From Plotosus lineatus (taxonomy: Eukaryota; Chordata; Actinopteri; Siluriformes; Plotosidae), in assembly GCA_024760905.1 (NCBI GenBank), contig CM045746.1:11586466-11650465 (forward strand): a stretch of 64,000 nt of DNA. Direction: 5' to 3'. Shown here in pieces: positions 32,847 through 44,735 of the stretch. A program made the translations under genes and the position numbers. Positions within the stretch are counted from its first letter, which is position 1. Each line of letters starts with the position of its first letter. The notes beneath the pieces were generated by a model. That model saw only the letters and a list, made by a program, of their open reading frames with translations. It was not told where the DNA came from and made no database searches.

Positions 32847-33096
32847 GGTAAAGTCTGTTGGGTTTTTATACCCGAGCCTAGTGGCTCATCAGGCCGGTGC
32901 TTATCCCCGGTTTCTGTAGCGTGAAGTGACCAGGAGTTCAACTGCTCCTAGATGGGATGCTCGTCCATCGCAGGTTATCTTCACAGTGTATTTTACTGGT
33001 ACCCATTTATACTGCTGAGTGAACTGAGGCACACTTGTGGTTCAGACCTTGCCGATCATGAGCACAGCACCCTAACCACTACACCATCAGCCACAC
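32847..33096 (-). mobile_element. SINE family A, full copy with target duplication
   Basis: The reverse-strand tRNA-like head (GATGGTGTAGTGGTTAGGGT on its own strand) and the body end at TATACCCGAGCCTAGTGG on the + strand. It is flanked by a direct repeat TTTGATTAGG (32833-32842 and 33097-33106). Confidence 0.8.
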
Positions 33097-33435
33097 TTTG
33101 ATTAGGGAAAAACAAGTGATACATTTTTTTTAACTGCAAAAAAAATTGGGCCTTAAAGGGTTAAGTAAAGTATGCATTCCTCTCGTTTTGAGATATTTGG
33201 TCCTCATCTGTATATAAAACATATCGACACCCACACCCAGTTTATCTGTGTAATATATTATGAACACCGATTCACATTTCTAGGACTGTGTGTGTGTGGG
33301 GGGGGGAATAGCAGGAGGTAAAAGGTTATGAAGAGAGTTATCTTTATTAAAACACCAAGCACACATTCATCCTGTTACAGAGCAAAGCAAAACAAACAGG
33401 TCATCAAATTGTCTTTAGCATAGAGTCTGAACATA

Positions 33436-36057
33436 ATCGCTCATTTAATTATATCTGGGGTTGGATCACGGGGGGCGGCAGCCTAAGCAGTGAGGTCCAG
33501 ACATTCCTTTCCCCAGCCCTTCCACAGGGACACCGAGGTGGTCCCAGACCAACCAAGAGATATGTTCTGGGTTGACTCCGGGGTCTCCTCACAATTGGAC
33601 ATGCCCAAATACCACACCAGGGAGGCATTCTAACCAGATGGTCGAGCCACATCAACGGACTCCTCTCAATGCAAAGAAGCAGCAGTTTTACTTCAAACTC
33701 TCCCCGGATGGCTGAGCTTCTCAGCTTATCTCTAAAGCGGTGCCTTGCCCCCAGGTGAAGGAAGCTCATTTCAGCCGTTTGCAACAGTGATCTTGTTCTT
33801 TTGGTCACTACGCAAAGCTCCTGATGATAGGCGAGGGTTGGAACATAGATCGACTGGTAAATCGAGAGCTTTGCCTTGCAGCTCAGCTCCCTCTTCACCA
33901 TGATGGACTGGTACCTTTGCTTTACAGCAGAGGCTGCATTGATCTGCCCGTCAACCTCCAGCTCCTCCACTTGGGGCAGGACCTCATTCCAAGCATTACA
34001 CCCTTTTATGGCTGAGAACCATGGCCTTGGATTGGGAGATGCTGATTCTTATCCCGGCCACTTCGCACTCGACTGCAAATTGCTCCAATGAGAGGTGGAG
34101 GTCCTGGATTGATGAAGCCAAAAGGACAACATCATCCGCAAAAAGAAGAGACAAGATCCAATGGCCACTAAACCAGAACCCCTCCACACCGCAACTGCTC
34201 GTAGAAATTCTATCCATAAAAATTCTGGACAGAATTGGGGACAATGGACAGTCTTGGCAGACGCCAACCCTCACCGGAAACGAATTTGTCCTATTGTTCC
34301 CAATACGGACCAAACTCTGGCTCTGGTGACAGCAACCAAATGGCTCATAGCACAAAGTCCGGAACACCATACTCCAGGAGTACGCCCCACAAGACAGCCC
34401 AAGGGACATGGTTGAAAGCCTCTAAATCCACAAAACACACATGGACAGATTGGGCAAATTCTCATGCCCTCTCCAGAATTCTGTAAAAGCATATAGAGTT
34501 GGTCGAGAGTGCCGTAGCCAGAATTAAAACCACATTGTTCCTCTGAATCCGAGGTTCAACTATCAGCTGGATCCTCCTCTACAGCACCCCTGCATTGATT
34601 TTTCTGGGCAGGCTAAGTAGTGTGATTCCACGATAAGTGGAACAAACCCTTCAGTTCCCCTTTTTAAAAACGGGGGGGGGGGGGGACTACCATCCAGAGG
34701 TACGGTCCCTGACGACCACACAATGTTGCAGAGACGTGTCAACCAAGACAGTCCTACAACATCCAGAGTCCTGAGATAGTCAGAGCAGATCTCATCCACC
34801 CCCAGAGCCCCACCATCAAGAAGCTTTTTGACTACCTCAGCGACCTCAGCTCCAGTGATGGGTGGACTGCCACCCAAACCCCCAGGGTCTCCATGGGGTT
34901 CCACCTCAATAATGGAGGCATGAAATATGGCCATTTGAATTCTTTATCACCCGCCTCCTTCAGGATGTGGTTGCAGTTCTGCCCAGAGGTGGGACTTAAA
35001 GGCCCCTCTGACAGGAGACTCCGCCAAATGTTCTCAAAAAGACCCTAACTAACTACATGCTTGGGCTTGCCAGGTCTGGAGTGTGGCCTTCCCCACCATT
35101 GGAGCCAGCTCACCACCAGGTGGTGATTGGTTGACAGCTCCGCGCCCCACTTCATCCGAATGTCCAGAACATGCAACTAAAAGTTCAGTAACATGACTAC
35201 AAAGTCGATCATTGAACTGAAGCCTAGGGTGTCCTGGTGCCAAGTGCACTTATGGACACCCTTAGGTTCAAACATGGTGTTGGTGATGGACAAACCATGA
35301 TGACTACAGAAGCCTAACAATGAAACACCATTCGAGTTCAGACTGGAGAGGCCGTAAATTCCGATCACACTCTTCCAGGTGTGGGCATTGAAGTATTACA
35401 GGACAAGAAGGGAGTCCCCCCCAGTGGAGCGTTCAACACGCAACCCTAAAGACTCCAAGAAGGGTGGGTACACTGAACTGTACTGTCATTTAGTGCATAA
35501 GCGCAAACAGTCAGGACCTGTCCACCCACTCAAAAGGCAGAGAGAAGCTACCCTTTCATCAATTGGGGAGAACCCCAACATGTGGGTACTGAGACAGATG
35601 TTAACAAGGATGCCCACACCGGCTCGCCACCTATCTCCATGAGAAACTCTAAAATGGAATATGGTCCAGCCCTTCTCGAAATGGCTAAAGAGCCCAAGCT
35701 ATGCATTGAGGCGAGTCCAACAATAGTCAGTATCTCTCTGCCTCATGCACAAGCTCAGGCTTTTTCCTTGTCTCAGGTGTGACATTCCATGTCCCAAGAG
35801 TCAGAGTGAGTAGCCGAGAATCATTCTGACAGAACCCATGCCTTCACTGCTACCCAACTCGCTTCACCCGACCCCTGTAGCCCCTTGCACAGGTGGTGGG
35901 TTCATGGGAGGGCAGACCTATGTCTTCATTTCGGGCTGTGCCCGACTGGATTCCATGGGCAGAAGCCAGACCACCAGGCGCTTGCCTTTAAGCCCTTCCC
36001 CCTAGTTCCGTGGGAAGACCCCGGTGACATGCGTCCAGGCAAAGGAAACTGTGTCCT
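33436..36057 (-). mobile_element. LINE C copy 2, decayed
   Basis: Aligns along its length with LINE C copy 1 and also keeps the 3' end missing there (GGGGGCGGCAGCCTAAGCAG near 33471). The 5' leader is split by an L2 insertion at about 36058-37655 and resumes at 37658-37718 (GTCTGGACCTTCACCCTGAA). A poly(C)/(G) run lies near 34673. Confidence 0.82.
33449..35380 (-). pseudogene. LINE C copy 2 protein remnants
   Basis: Fragments only: 35049-35368 (endonuclease, HKCTWHQDTLG), 34563-34934 (VVKKLLDGGALGVDEICSDY), 33996-34409 (LLFADDVVLLASS, the catalytic box) and 33449-33970 (the C-terminal region, related to the part missing from copy 1). Many stops and frameshifts. Confidence 0.75.
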
Positions 36058-37655
36058 TTTACGTTTATCCATAGTTTATCCACAGACCTCCTGTGTGGTT
36101 CCGGTTCCCAAAACAGCACAAGCGAAGGAACCAGCCCACTACAGACCTGTCGCCCTGACCTCTCACCTCATTAAGACCATGGAAAGGCTCCTCCTTGAAC
36201 ACCTCCGCTCTATGGTGAGCCCCACCCTAGACCCGCTGCAGTTTGCCTACAGGCCCAACATCGGAGTAGAAGACGCCATCATCTACCTTCTGCAGCGGGC
36301 ACTAACCCACCTGGAGATCGCCGGCAGCGCTGTGAGGGTCATGTTCTTTGACTTCTCCAGCGCCTTCAACACCATCAGGCCAGCGCGTCTGCGAGGGAAG
36401 CTGGAGGACGTGGGAGTGGACGGGCATCTTGCTGCCTGGATTATTGACTACCTTACCAACCGTCCACAGTACGTGCGGCTGCAAGTCAAAGGTGGTAGTT
36501 TGCAGCACGGGGGCACCGCAGGGCACCGTCCTCTCACCCTTCCTTTTCAATATCTATACCTCGGACTTCATATATAACACAAACAGCTGCCACCTCCAGA
36601 AGTTCTCGGACGACTCCGCCATCGTGGGCCGTGTGTCTGAGGGGAACGAGCTGGAGTACCGGTCGGTCATCATTGACTTCGTGGACTGGTGTGAGCGCAA
36701 CCACCTGTGCTTGAACACCAGGAAGACGAAGGAGATGGTGATCGACTTCAGGAGAAACACTCAAACACACACACACACACACTTACTAGTGAACATCCAG
36801 GGACAGGACATTGAGACAGTGGACAGTTTCAAGTACCTGGGTGTTCACCTTAACAATAAACTGGACTGGTCCCACAACACCAACGCCCTGTACAAGAAGG
36901 GCCAGAGTCGCCTCCATCTTCTGAGGAGACTCAGGTCCTTCGGCGTATGCAGACCTCTGCTCAGGACTTTTTATGACTCTGCGGTAGCCTCTGCAATCCT
37001 CTACGCTGCCATCTGCTGGGCCCCAGGCAGCACAGAGCGGGACAGAAAGAGACTGAACAAGCTGGTCAGGAGGGCCAGCTCTGTCCTCGGCTGCCCACTG
37101 GACTCTGTGGAGGAGGTGAGTGAGAGGAGGATAGTTGCAAAGCTCACATCCATCCTGTTCAACATCTATCACCCACTGCACCAGACTGTAGAGAAGCTGA
37201 GTAGCTCCTTCAGTGGACGACTGAGGCATCCTCAGTGCAGGAAGGAGCGCTACCGCAGGTCGTTCATTCCCACCGCTATCAGACTGTACAACGCCACTTT
37301 GTAACTGTCTGTGAAAATACCGGTTATGTGCAATAAAAACCCCGTGCACTTTAATCAACCACATCTACCCCACTGACTGTGAACCATATCAACCCATCTA
37401 CTCTGCACTCAGATACATTACACTTTAATATAGGCCAGTCTATAAAGTTGCTCCATTCTTTTCTTTTATTGTTTATTAATTTATACTATTTATGTATCTA
37501 CTTATTTATTTACTTATATAATATATATGTACGTGTGTATGTTTGTATTTGTATCTATTTTTGCACCCCCTACTGATGGTACCTCAAGAGCCTGTAACAG
37601 TGAATTTCTCCATTGTGAGATTAATAAAGCTGTATCTTATCTTATCTTATCATAG
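36058..37655 (+). mobile_element. L2-type LINE, 5'-truncated, inside LINE C copy 2
   Basis: Interrupts the LINE C leader. The 3' end reads ATTGTGAGATTAATAAAGC and ends in a (TATCT)n-like repeat, as in fish L2/CR1 LINEs, and there is no long poly(A). The ORF2 C-terminal half is present. No clear target duplication. Confidence 0.82.
36080..37304 (+). pseudogene. L2-type reverse transcriptase, one frameshift
   Basis: The first frame (to about 36510) has TSCVVPVPKT, HYRPVALTSHLIKTMERLLL, DPLQFAYRPN and FDFSSAFNTI. The frame then shifts to GAPQGTVLSPFLFNIYTSDF and the catalytic KFSDDSAI, then FKYLGVHLNNKLDW and a C-terminal region ending RRSFIPTAIRLYNATL with a stop. FSDD replaces the more common YADD, as usual in this group. 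A CA repeat at 36765-36782 adds QTHTHTH to the protein without breaking the frame. Only one visible shift, so this is one of the younger elements here. Confidence 0.85.
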
Positions 37656-37763
37656 AGGTCTTTGAATCACTCTTAGTCTGGACCTTCACCCTGAACCCGT
37701 TTGCCTTGGGTGACCGGAATGTGGATTCCAGAATTTATCATAAAAACACACATTATCTCTCTT

Positions 37764-37766
<3 letters not shown>

Positions 37767-37822
<56 letters not shown>
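37767..37822. repeat. (TA)n microsatellite
   Basis: About 27 TA units next to the tail of the B1 SINE at 37823. Confidence 0.95.
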
Positions 37823-37825
<3 letters not shown>

Positions 37826-38180
37826 GTCAGTCTTCCTTTCGGCTTTTTCCCTTTTACTCAGGAGTCGCCACAGCGAATCATCTGATTTGCACGTTTGATT
37901 TGGCAGAGGTTTTTACATCGGATGCCCTTCCTGTCACAACCCTTTTAGCAAGGGACAGAAACACGCTGATTGCTTTGTAGTACTCTTTACAAAAGTCAGC
38001 AATGGTTCTTTTACATGCCTCACACCATAGCCAGTGAGAGACATGGCCCGCCTTTGATAACCCAGTTAGCCGCACGGGGGGTGGGGGGTGGGGGGCAGTG
38101 ACAACCTTGTGGAGAGTGGACTCGAACCCCCAACCTTTGGATCAGTGATCCAGTGCCCTATACCACTAGACCGCCACTGC
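37823..38180 (-). mobile_element. SINE family B1 between TA-type microsatellites
   Basis: A complete reverse-strand copy: the tail reads TTCCTTTCGGCTTTTTCCC at the left, the middle is GGATGCCCTTCCTGTCACAA, and the tRNA-like head ends ACCACTAGACCGCCACTGCC at the right. The head contains a G-rich expansion (38080-38095). Confidence 0.88.
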
Positions 38181-38259
38181 CTCTATCTATCTATATATAT
38201 ATCTATATATATCTATATATATATCTCTATATATATCTCTATATATATCTCTATATATA

Positions 38260-38296
<37 letters not shown>

Positions 38297-38382
38297 ATAT
38301 ATATATATATATCTCTATATATATATATCTCTATATATATATATCTATCTATAGATATATATATATATATATATAAATAAAT
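38181..38382. repeat. Compound (CTATAT)n/(TA)n microsatellite
   Basis: About 200 bases of TA interrupted by regular CTCTATATAT units, next to the head of the B1 SINE. Open frames of Ile/Tyr/Ser across it are artefacts. Confidence 0.95.
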
Positions 38383-40722
38383 ATAAAAAAAACACACACA
38401 CACAGACACACACTTAATATAATAATTTGGGGAAAAAAACAAAAAAAAACAAATACGTATGAGGAAATCCAAGACAAGAATCATGTCCCTGTTTCTTGGT
38501 GCTTAACCAGTTCATCCTTTCCCTCTAATCTTCCTATTTCTGGTTTCAGTGAAACTGATCTCACCGTCATTCTCTGAAACTGGGTCAAATTTAATGATTT
38601 ACATTTTGGATCTAATATTTTCCTGGACCTATCAAGAATTAATGAGTGATCCTTACTTAAAACATTCAAAACGCATGGACACAGCATGTCAGATAAAATA
38701 ATTTGAGTACATCCAGCAAAAAAATACGAGTTTTTCCTGCAAATTTTTTTTTTGTTGTTGTCGTCAAGTTTCATGCCATGCTAATGAATAGGGCTTGTAA
38801 TATCCAAAGGAGAAATGCTTCCTGTTTTTCTTACTTTAAGGATGAGAATCAAAATGTCAAATTATGGCACACAGATTGTAAAGTAAATAACAACTAATGA
38901 AGATTGTAGGTCGTGCAAAAATCTGTGGGTTCACAAGCACCCTCTACCATGAGTCAGGGGCACTGTTTGCCTCAGTGATGAGCTTTTTGTTTTTTTAACT
39001 GTTTATGAATAATCTGCAGCCTAAACATGTTTCAGAAACACATTTTATAACACATTTAATGCATATAATCTGAGTGTTTGAAAACTTCATCTCCGATATA
39101 CAGAGGGGGACAGCAACACATTATTTGCATTGCATAGCAGTGCAGTTTGTAAGAGACACAATTCACTGTGTGGCACATCAAAGCGCCACCTCACTGCACA
39201 GCTCTGCCCTGTATGGGACATCTGGAAATTCTGTTGCTATTTACTGAAAAAAAATAAATGTAATATTGAATTTGAAGGGAAGGGGGTTTGTAATGCATAC
39301 CAGATGACAAACATTTATTATATTCTGTGATTAACCTTTTTCTTCTTAAGGTTGACAGTGGAGCCTCTGCCTCACCTGCTTCCCCTGAATGCATGTCACT
39401 AATTATTAAGTTACTATGCAGCTTGAACCGAGACATTTCCAGCCCCTCTTGTCTCCCACCTTCTTCATTCTGTCGGATATGGACATCCATAAATGAAGCT
39501 CTGGATTTTGCCCCATGTGCTGCAATGCACTGATCGTATAATTCGATGTTCTTAATAAAGTGACAGACCTACATTTCATGCTTTGACCATGATAATATAT
39601 ATATATAAAATGATGTTTTCTTCCAGAGGCATGTGAGCAGAGAATAAAGGCAGAATTCGCCCTAGGTTAGCACTCCAAGGATCTTACATTTTGGTTATTG
39701 GGGTATTTTTGGACACTGATGTGATTCTGGGAATCTGAACGCATGGTCTCACCACAGCTCATCGAGTTAGAAGAACCTGTAAAGCTAAACATGTTCCTCT
39801 ACCACATATTTATGTCCTGAAGAGCAACACCCCACAGAGATGTAAATGGAAAATACCTTCTGGAAGGTTTAGCTCAGCTACTCCTGGGTGCGATCTGACA
39901 GTAACAGGCAATACCCAACACCAAAGCCACCGACTTTGACCACAATCTGATTATGGCTGTACCTCTGTGACTGGAGATTCTATATTGTTCTATACTTGGA
40001 GCTTTGGTACTTGTGCTCCTGTGCTCTTTTTTTCATGAGTATTCAGAGCATTTTATTTGGGGTTCAATTTTGGGTTCCATTCCCTTCATAAATCAGCTTC
40101 GGTTCATCTTTTGAACACATAATATCAAAAGGTGATCATATATGAGGTCAGGAGAATGGGTAGATCATCTAAGAACTTTCCCCATTAGAACTTTTTCTTG
40201 AGTTGTATTGGCTGCATGTGGGATTGTTGGGATACAATTGTTCTGTAATTCCTCTTGATACATCTCTCCATCATGCTTCCACTGATATACCTGTAAATGA
40301 TTATGTTCTATTACAAAGGATCATGGCTATAAAACTTCTTATTCCAAACATTTGTTCCTTCTCCCAATCCTACAAGGATCGCAATCTGTAGTGAAAAACC
40401 ACCCTGAAAAGCTCAGCAGACCACTGCACTGTCCTTTTGGACGTTTAAAGTAAAATCGACACCATGATTTATGATCACACTTGGAGTATGATTGCGGGAT
40501 AAAAAGGAGGCAGGGTGCATGCAGGAGATGAACTTGAAGGAATCATGTTTCCAAGTTCATCAAGATTCCCTACAATGGTGCATAAAGATTTGTTATGCTA
40601 AACTACAATTCATTTGTTACATCACGATTGCTGTCACATTGTAATAAATTATATTATCCTCACAATTCCACCAAGATCATCACAATTCACTCAAATTGTA
40701 AACTTTGTGGTCAAAGTGTAAA
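38383..40722. other. Intergenic stretch, no gene seen
   Basis: Mostly unique-looking AT-rich DNA without a recognisable exon, RNA gene or mobile element. The short open frames at 38481-38774 and 39130-39533 have no recognisable features. Confidence 0.5.
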
Positions 40723-40755
40723 TCCATCCATTCATTCATTTATCTCCGCTTAATC

Positions 40756-41482
40756 CAGTGCTTCTCAAATAGTGGGGCGCGCCCCCCTGGGGGGGCGCGA
40801 TGGGATGCTGAGGGGGGCGCGTGTGACCCAGGAGAACATGCTTTTTTTCCGCCGTACTACAAGAAAGTGTAATTGCACATCCACTCCAGTAGTTGGCAGT
40901 GGCGCCCTCATTGCCCATTGTGCGCAGCGAGTATATACATTGAGCAGGAGCTGAGAGTTGCAGTGTCATGCTTCAAACCTCGCTTTGAGAAGCTGTGCGC
41001 TGCAAAACGTGCTCATTGTAGCCATTAATCTTGGCTTCCTCATTTTGAGAAAAATCAGCACAAATTGTTCTATTTGTTCTTGTTTTGTAGGTTAAAGTGT
41101 TGATATATTGTGCTCCTGAGTTAATGTTTCTGAAGTCAATTTGAATTAATTATTTATTGATTTTATTTTCAGCAGCAAATGGTGTGGTAAGTTTGTCAAA
41201 AATGTAACAAGGATATTATTATTTTTAAATTTAAGGCAAATTGATGCACTTTCTTTTACAGACTAATAAAAAATGTTAAAAAGTTATTCTTGTAAGTTGA
41301 ACTATATCTCTTTCTTTTTGTTTTATTTATGTTAACAAGGATACGATATAATGAAGAGATATACCTGTAACTATATTATAGAAAAAGTTATAATTTATAG
41401 TTGTGGCGGAAAGTGGGTGGTGGGGGCGCGAATTGTTTTCTTCTTGCTAGGGGGCGTAACAGAAAATAATTGAGAAGCACTG
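40756..41482. mobile_element. hAT-type non-autonomous transposon
   Basis: 727 bp with inverted ends CAGTGCTTCTCAA and TTGAGAAGCACTG, flanked by a perfect 8-bp duplication GCTTAATC (40748-40755 and 41483-41490). The end sequence and 8-bp target fit hAT. It has GC-rich ends (GGGGCGCGCC) and an AT-rich middle without a transposase. Confidence 0.92.
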
Positions 41483-41864
41483 GCTTAATCCAAGGTCAAA
41501 TCATGGGGGCAGCAGCCTAAGCAATGAGGACCAGACCTCCCTCTCCCCAGCCACTTCCTCCAGCTCTTCGGGGGGGGGGGGGGGGGGGGAGACACACCGA
41601 CACAATCCCTAACCAGCCAAGAGACAATCCCTCCAGCATGTGCTAGGTCAAGGTTGGACAGGCCCAAAACACCACACCAGGGAGGCATTCTTACCTGATG
41701 CCTGAGCGGTCACAATTGGCTCCTCTCAATGTGGAGGAGCAGCAGCAGTTCTACTCTGAGCCCCCCCCCAAATGAATGAGAATCTCACCCTATCGCCAAG
41801 GGAGAGCCCTGCCACCTGGCAAAGGATTTCAGCCACTTGTATACACGATCTTGTTGTTATTCTA

Positions 41865-41920
41865 ACTTCCGATCTTTCAAGTGAGCAAGTGCGCACTTGC
41901 TCACTTGAAAGATCGGAAGT
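41865..41920. repeat. Perfect 56-bp palindrome
   Basis: The left half starts ACTTCCGATCTTTCAAGTGA and the right half is its exact reverse complement. It sits where LINE C copy 3 has lost more than 1 kb. A related half-copy is near 27680. Confidence 0.9.
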
Positions 41921-42189
41921 CCGGATAACAGGAGACTCTGCCAAATGTTCCCAGGAGACCCTAACTACACGCTTGGGCCTGCCACATTTGGAGTGCGCCC
42001 TTCCCTGCCATCGGCGCCAGCTCACCACCAGCTGGTGATCGGTTGACAGCTCAGCTTTTCTCTTCAGTTCAATGATCGACTTTCTAGTTGAGTCACTGGA
42101 CTTGCGGCTGCATGTTCTGGACACTTGGGCGCAGTCTAGGGTGTCCTGGTGCCAAATGCACTTATTGACACGCTTATACTCCAACATGG

Positions 42190-42537
42190 GGCAGTAGTGG
42201 CCTAGTGGTGTAGGGTGCTGGATCGCATCTCCAAAAGGTTGGGGGCTTAAGTCCCACTCTCCACAAGGTTGTCACTGTCCCCCCCAGTGCAGCTAACTGG
42301 GTTATCAAAGGCCGGCCATGTCTCTCACTGTCTAGGGTGTTAGGTTCATGTCGAAAGTCAATGGTTCTTTTACAAGAGTAGGCTGCAAAGCTGTCGGTGT
42401 GTGTCCGCACTGCGATGGTCTGGCGAGCTGTCCAGGGTGTACTCTGCCCTCGCCCGGAGTTGGCTGGGATGGGCGCCAGCCTCCCCGCAATTCTAATTAG
42501 GATTAAGCGGTGACAGAAAAGGAACTGAATGCTTGAA
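42190..42537 (+). mobile_element. SINE family B2 (tRNA head, LINE C/HE1-like tail)
   Basis: The head is like B1 (GTGGCCTAGTGGTGTAGGGT), but the 3' part is different: GATGGTCTGGCGAGCTGTCC, GGGATGGGCGCCAGCCTCC and ATTAGGATTAAGCGG, ending in GAACTGAATG. It lies within LINE C copy 3, with an imperfect AACATGG-type duplication. Confidence 0.8.
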
Positions 42538-43029
42538 CATGGTGTTCGTGATGGACAAACTAATGAGCACAGAGGTCTAACAACACTATTTGGGTTCAGA
42601 CTGGAGAGGCCGTACCTGTTGATCATGCTCTTCCAGGTCACGCTATCGTTGCCCACATGGGCGTTGAAGTCTCCAGAACAATGAGTAAGTCCCCCAGTAG
42701 AGCATTCTTCAACACTCCCCTTAAAGACTCCAAGAAGGGTGGGTACTCTGAACCCTCACTTAGTGCAGAAGCACAAACAGCAGTCAGGACCTGTCCCCCC
42801 ACCTGAAGGTGGAGGGAAGCTACCTTTTTATCAACTGCTGAAAACCCCAATGTGTGGGCACCAAGACAGGGGGCAACAAGGATGCTCACACCAGGTCGCT
42901 GCCTCTCCCCATGAGCAACTCCAGAATCGAATAAGGTCCAGACCCTCTAGATATGGGTGGTTCCAGAGCCCCAGCTATGTGGTGAAGTGAGTCCGACTAC
43001 ATCACCTAGGACCTATTTGCCTTGGATGA

Positions 43030-43333
43030 CCTTTTAAGTCCAGGCTTTTTACACCCGATCCATAGTGGCTCATCAGGCCGGTGCTTATCCCCGGTTTCTA
43101 TAGCGTGAAGCGACCAGGAGTACAACTCCTCCTGGATGGGACGCTAGTCCATCACAGGTTATCTTCCCAGTATATTCTTACTGGTACCCATTTATACTGC
43201 TGGGTGAGCAGAGGCACACTTGTGGTGGAGACCTTGCCCAGGTATCTTGGCACAGTGAGGGTCTAACTGGGATTTGAACACACAACCTCCTGATCATGAG
43301 CACAGCACCCGAACAACTATACCACCGGCCCCG
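43030..43333 (-). mobile_element. SINE family A inside LINE C copy 3
   Basis: A complete reverse-strand copy. It is flanked by a direct repeat CTTGGATGA (43021-43029 and 43334-43342) made from LINE C leader sequence, so the SINE is younger than this LINE copy. Confidence 0.85.
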
Positions 43334-43437
43334 CTTGGATGATCCTAATAAGGGCATAATGCCCCCAACAACATAGTTCCTAGGATCATTAGGACACGCA
43401 AACCCCTCCACCATGATAAGGAGGGGCAAAATTCATC

Positions 43438-44169
43438 CAGAATTATAATACCAGCAGACTGAGATTTTAAAGAACAGACAAACTGATCTATTCAATGAGA
43501 CGGTACTTAATCAGACCACTTTGAGTGATAAGATTTTAAATACATGGCAGCACTTTGGATTTAATCATAATTTGAGCAGTGAAACTTCCATTGGGTTCCG
43601 AGACCTTTCACTACTGGGATAAATGCTCAGATCAGATTATTCCTCAGTCTGAGTGAAAGGGCCTGTTAAAAAAGGCTGCAGGAACATAAACTTAAAGTCT
43701 GTCATGAAACAATAATCACGGAACAAGACTATTTCTCCAGACAAAAAAAAAAAAGATTTGAGCAAAGATATTGTGGAAGTGGGGCAGCACAGTGGGGTTG
43801 TGATTAGCATATCATTCTTAGCAAAAAGGTCCCAGGCTTAGCAAAGGTGTGCAGTTTGGATGGATCCTTCGTGTTCTCACATTCATATTTCTTCAATTCA
43901 AGACAAGGAGCCACCATCAAATTCTCTGGAATTCACATGACTCGAATCAGTCACAGCTGTTTTGTGTTTCTCCAATTAACTGTCCTAGTTTCTGTTAATT
44001 TAGTTGTAGACAGTGCAGAATGTCGTCTTGAGTATTATTATGTCGCCGTGCTGAAAAGCAAACAAAGATTACTATTCATCCAGAACAAGTGGTTCTCTAT
44101 TTTACTTCTTTATATTTTTCTTTCACCGCACTTAAATGTGGCTCAAATGGCAAAGTGCACCCACATAAT
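43438..44169. other. Intergenic stretch, no gene seen
   Basis: No recognisable exon or element. The open frame 43847-44251 runs into the hAT element and is taken as chance. Confidence 0.45.
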
Positions 44170-44177
44170 GTATATAT

Positions 44178-44735
44178 CAGTGGTTCTTAACCTTGTTGGA
44201 GGTACCGAACCCCACCAGTTTCATGTGCACATTCACCGAACCCTTCAGTGAAAAATAAAAATATGATTTTTTACAAATTCAAGACACAGGTACTGTTGTG
44301 TTCTTGTATTCCCATCTCCATGCTGTTTCACGAAGTGTTCCTTTAGTTTTGCCGGTGCGAGACTAGAGTTGCTCAACTTGGTATTGCAAATCATGCAGAT
44401 AGGACGCCGAGTCCCATCACGTTCCATGACGCATGTGAATCCATGTAGTACATGTTCGTCCGACCAATTTCTTTTTTTAACTCGACATAGTTAGTATGGA
44501 TTAAAATATTCTGAAAAAAATCTCACGACTTCACACATTGACTTCTGAGTCAATATACTAAATTCCCCACGGCACTGATTGGCCAAGCAATGTAATGTGA
44601 TCATCTGCAGCCAGTGATGGCCAAGCGGGACGTGTCATCACTAATTGACATGATGACTCGGGTGTGTCTTGACCTCCGTGGCAGAGGCTCTGCCGAACCC
44701 CTAGGGTTCGAGCGAACCCAGGTTAGGAAACACCG
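44178..44735 (-). mobile_element. hAT-type transposon remnant
   Basis: The ends CAGTGGTTCTTAACCTTG and (inverted) CGGTGTTTCCTAACCTGG are flanked by a perfect 8-bp duplication GTATATAT (44170-44177 and 44736-44743). The interior holds a zinc-finger fragment on the - strand. Confidence 0.88.
44245..44427 (-). pseudogene. BED zinc-finger fragment of a hAT transposase
   Basis: Reads RPICMICNTKLSNSSLAPAK followed by LKEHFVKQHGDG. The C-x2-C ... H-x(4)-H spacing and the SN.SLAP.KL..H wording are typical of BED-finger DNA-binding domains in hAT transposases and their domesticated relatives. The catalytic part is absent. Confidence 0.75.

Larger units (their letters stand above)
40723..43437 (-). 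mobile_element. LINE C copy 3, strongly rearranged
   Basis: The 3' tail at the left (ATCCATCCATTCATTCATTT, then CCGCTTAATC) is split by a hAT element. It is followed by LINE C 3' sequence (GGGGGCAGCAGCCTAAGCAA), a deletion with a palindrome at 41865, middle parts, a B2 SINE at about 42190-42537, endonuclease sequence, a family A SINE at 43030-43333, and the 5' leader (GCCCCCAACAACATAGTTCC). Coding sequence is reduced to fragments such as NPNSV and WHQDTLD. Confidence 0.78.

Noticed and set aside
43847..44251. 134-residue open frame as a possible gene
   Set aside because: No domain or splice context, and it runs into the hAT element.
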